Shown here: piece by piece, positions 63,484-64,000 of the stretch | Layout: each line of letters opens with the position of its first letter | Position numbering within the stretch: the stretch's first letter is position 1 | Source: Lumbricus rubellus | Taxonomy: Eukaryota > Annelida > Clitellata > Crassiclitellata > Lumbricidae | DNA: 64,000 nucleotides | Direction of reading: 5' to 3' | NCBI GenBank assembly: GCA_945859605.1 | Contig: OX243824.1 | Coordinates: 2,318,797 to 2,382,796, forward strand | Program-made: the position numbers and the translations under genes | Notes under the pieces: model-generated | Told to the model about the DNA's origin: nothing | The model's input: only the letters and a program-made list of their open reading frames with translations | Databases searched by the model: none

Positions 63484-64000
63484 TAAGGTAGACAATAATT
63501 ATTATAATTGCAAGGCCTATAATAGCCTAATACGTTTACGACAGAACTGTAACAGTAAGTTGTAACCCTGGTACTGACTAAAGCAAATGAAAATGTCAAA
63601 TATTAATAACGCTGGATGCTTCAATTTTGAAGGTGTCTATGATAGGTCTACTAACCGCCAGAAATCGGTTTTAGGTTCAAATCTGTGTGTTTTCACTTAT
63701 ACAACGTTGTTGAATTTTGTATTTCGGAGAAATCTGTTGTGATTTTCCTACCACTGTCAAGTTATTTGATGGCAAAAGTTGACGATACGTTCTTGAATAC
63801 AATCGAGAACAATGTTCGGATAATCGAGATTGGACAGCGTTGTTGATTTTAAAAGGCTGTATTTTGTTTAACAGTGGCTATCACAAAAGATTTCCTATCG
63901 CTGTGAAGTCATTTGATGGTTAAAAAATTATTTAGATGTATCTTTTTCTAGCCCACCCTGTAGACGCCATCGAATGTTTGTGGTCTTTTAAGACACCTTT
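63484..64000. other. Upstream of the ankyrin gene, no exon recognised
   Basis: Presumed promoter or upstream intron of the minus-strand gene. Contains 'gaaggtgtctatgatagg' at about 63632 and 'aagacaccttt' at the window edge, two more copies of the dispersed motif. Confidence 0.4.

Overview
This is a gene-poor, repeat-dense window of an animal nuclear genome, most likely a marine invertebrate. The host sequence has spliced exons with GT-AG borders, microsatellites in every few kilobases, tRNA-headed SINEs, RTE- and CR1/L2-type LINE fragments, piggyBac-like elements and many small inverted-repeat elements. There are no bacterial operons, ribosome-binding sites or CRISPR arrays. I cannot name the species.

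The central feature is one complete Polinton/Maverick (adintovirus-like) provirus at 29558-45286 (15,729 bp). It has 295-bp terminal inverted repeats that look identical by eye, start with AGTAGAAGG, and are flanked by an exact 6-bp target duplication, gtggtc (29552-29557 and 45287-45292). Rightward, its genes encode a SAP-plus-repeats protein, a packaging ATPase, a minor capsid (penton-like) protein, a small pX-like protein, a dUTPase-fold protein, a two-helix membrane protein, a GLWELLT-type protein, a small pVI-like protein, the major capsid protein and a SAP/NUMOD-like protein. Leftward, they encode an integrase with a chromodomain, preceded by a zinc-ribbon/phospholipase-A2-like ORF; two fibre-like paralogs; an adenain-like protease; and protein-primed DNA polymerase B. 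Polymerase, protease, integrase domain and fibres are open. ATPase (amber codon 28), pX-like (ochre codon 151) and major capsid (1-nt frameshift, damaged 5' end) are broken. The copy therefore looks unable to make virions by itself, although its termini are pristine.

The integrase frame has no ATG before its first catalytic Asp. It joins the end of the PLA2-like ORF by a -1 step exactly at an A AAA AAA heptamer (31406-31400, minus strand), so I predict a programmed -1 frameshift product. Other notable points are a 4-nt ATGA stop/start overlap between polymerase and protease, a TATTA-TAAAATG-like context before many start codons, and a catalytically dead dUTPase fold.

The right flank holds a host gene that I assembled from the sequence: five minus-strand exons (63483 to 55092) sum to 450 nt, keep phase at every junction and encode a 149-residue ankyrin-repeat protein. 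A terminal inverted repeat element (59968-62034) sits in its third intron so that its target duplication contains the 5' splice site. A paralogous last exon lies at 20803-20831.

Layout: 1-9 kb microsatellites, LINE scraps and a 469-bp tandem duplication; 8.8-9.6 kb a foldback-like element with a (TATG)n core; 10-29 kb SINEs and many inverted-repeat elements (TTAA and TA target sites) plus a U2-like snRNA fragment; 29.6-45.3 kb the Polinton; 45.8-46.8 kb a decayed piggyBac; 47-54.8 kb a duplicated locus with a near-intact RTE LINE nested in it; 55-64 kb the ankyrin gene, a G-rich satellite and further repeats.
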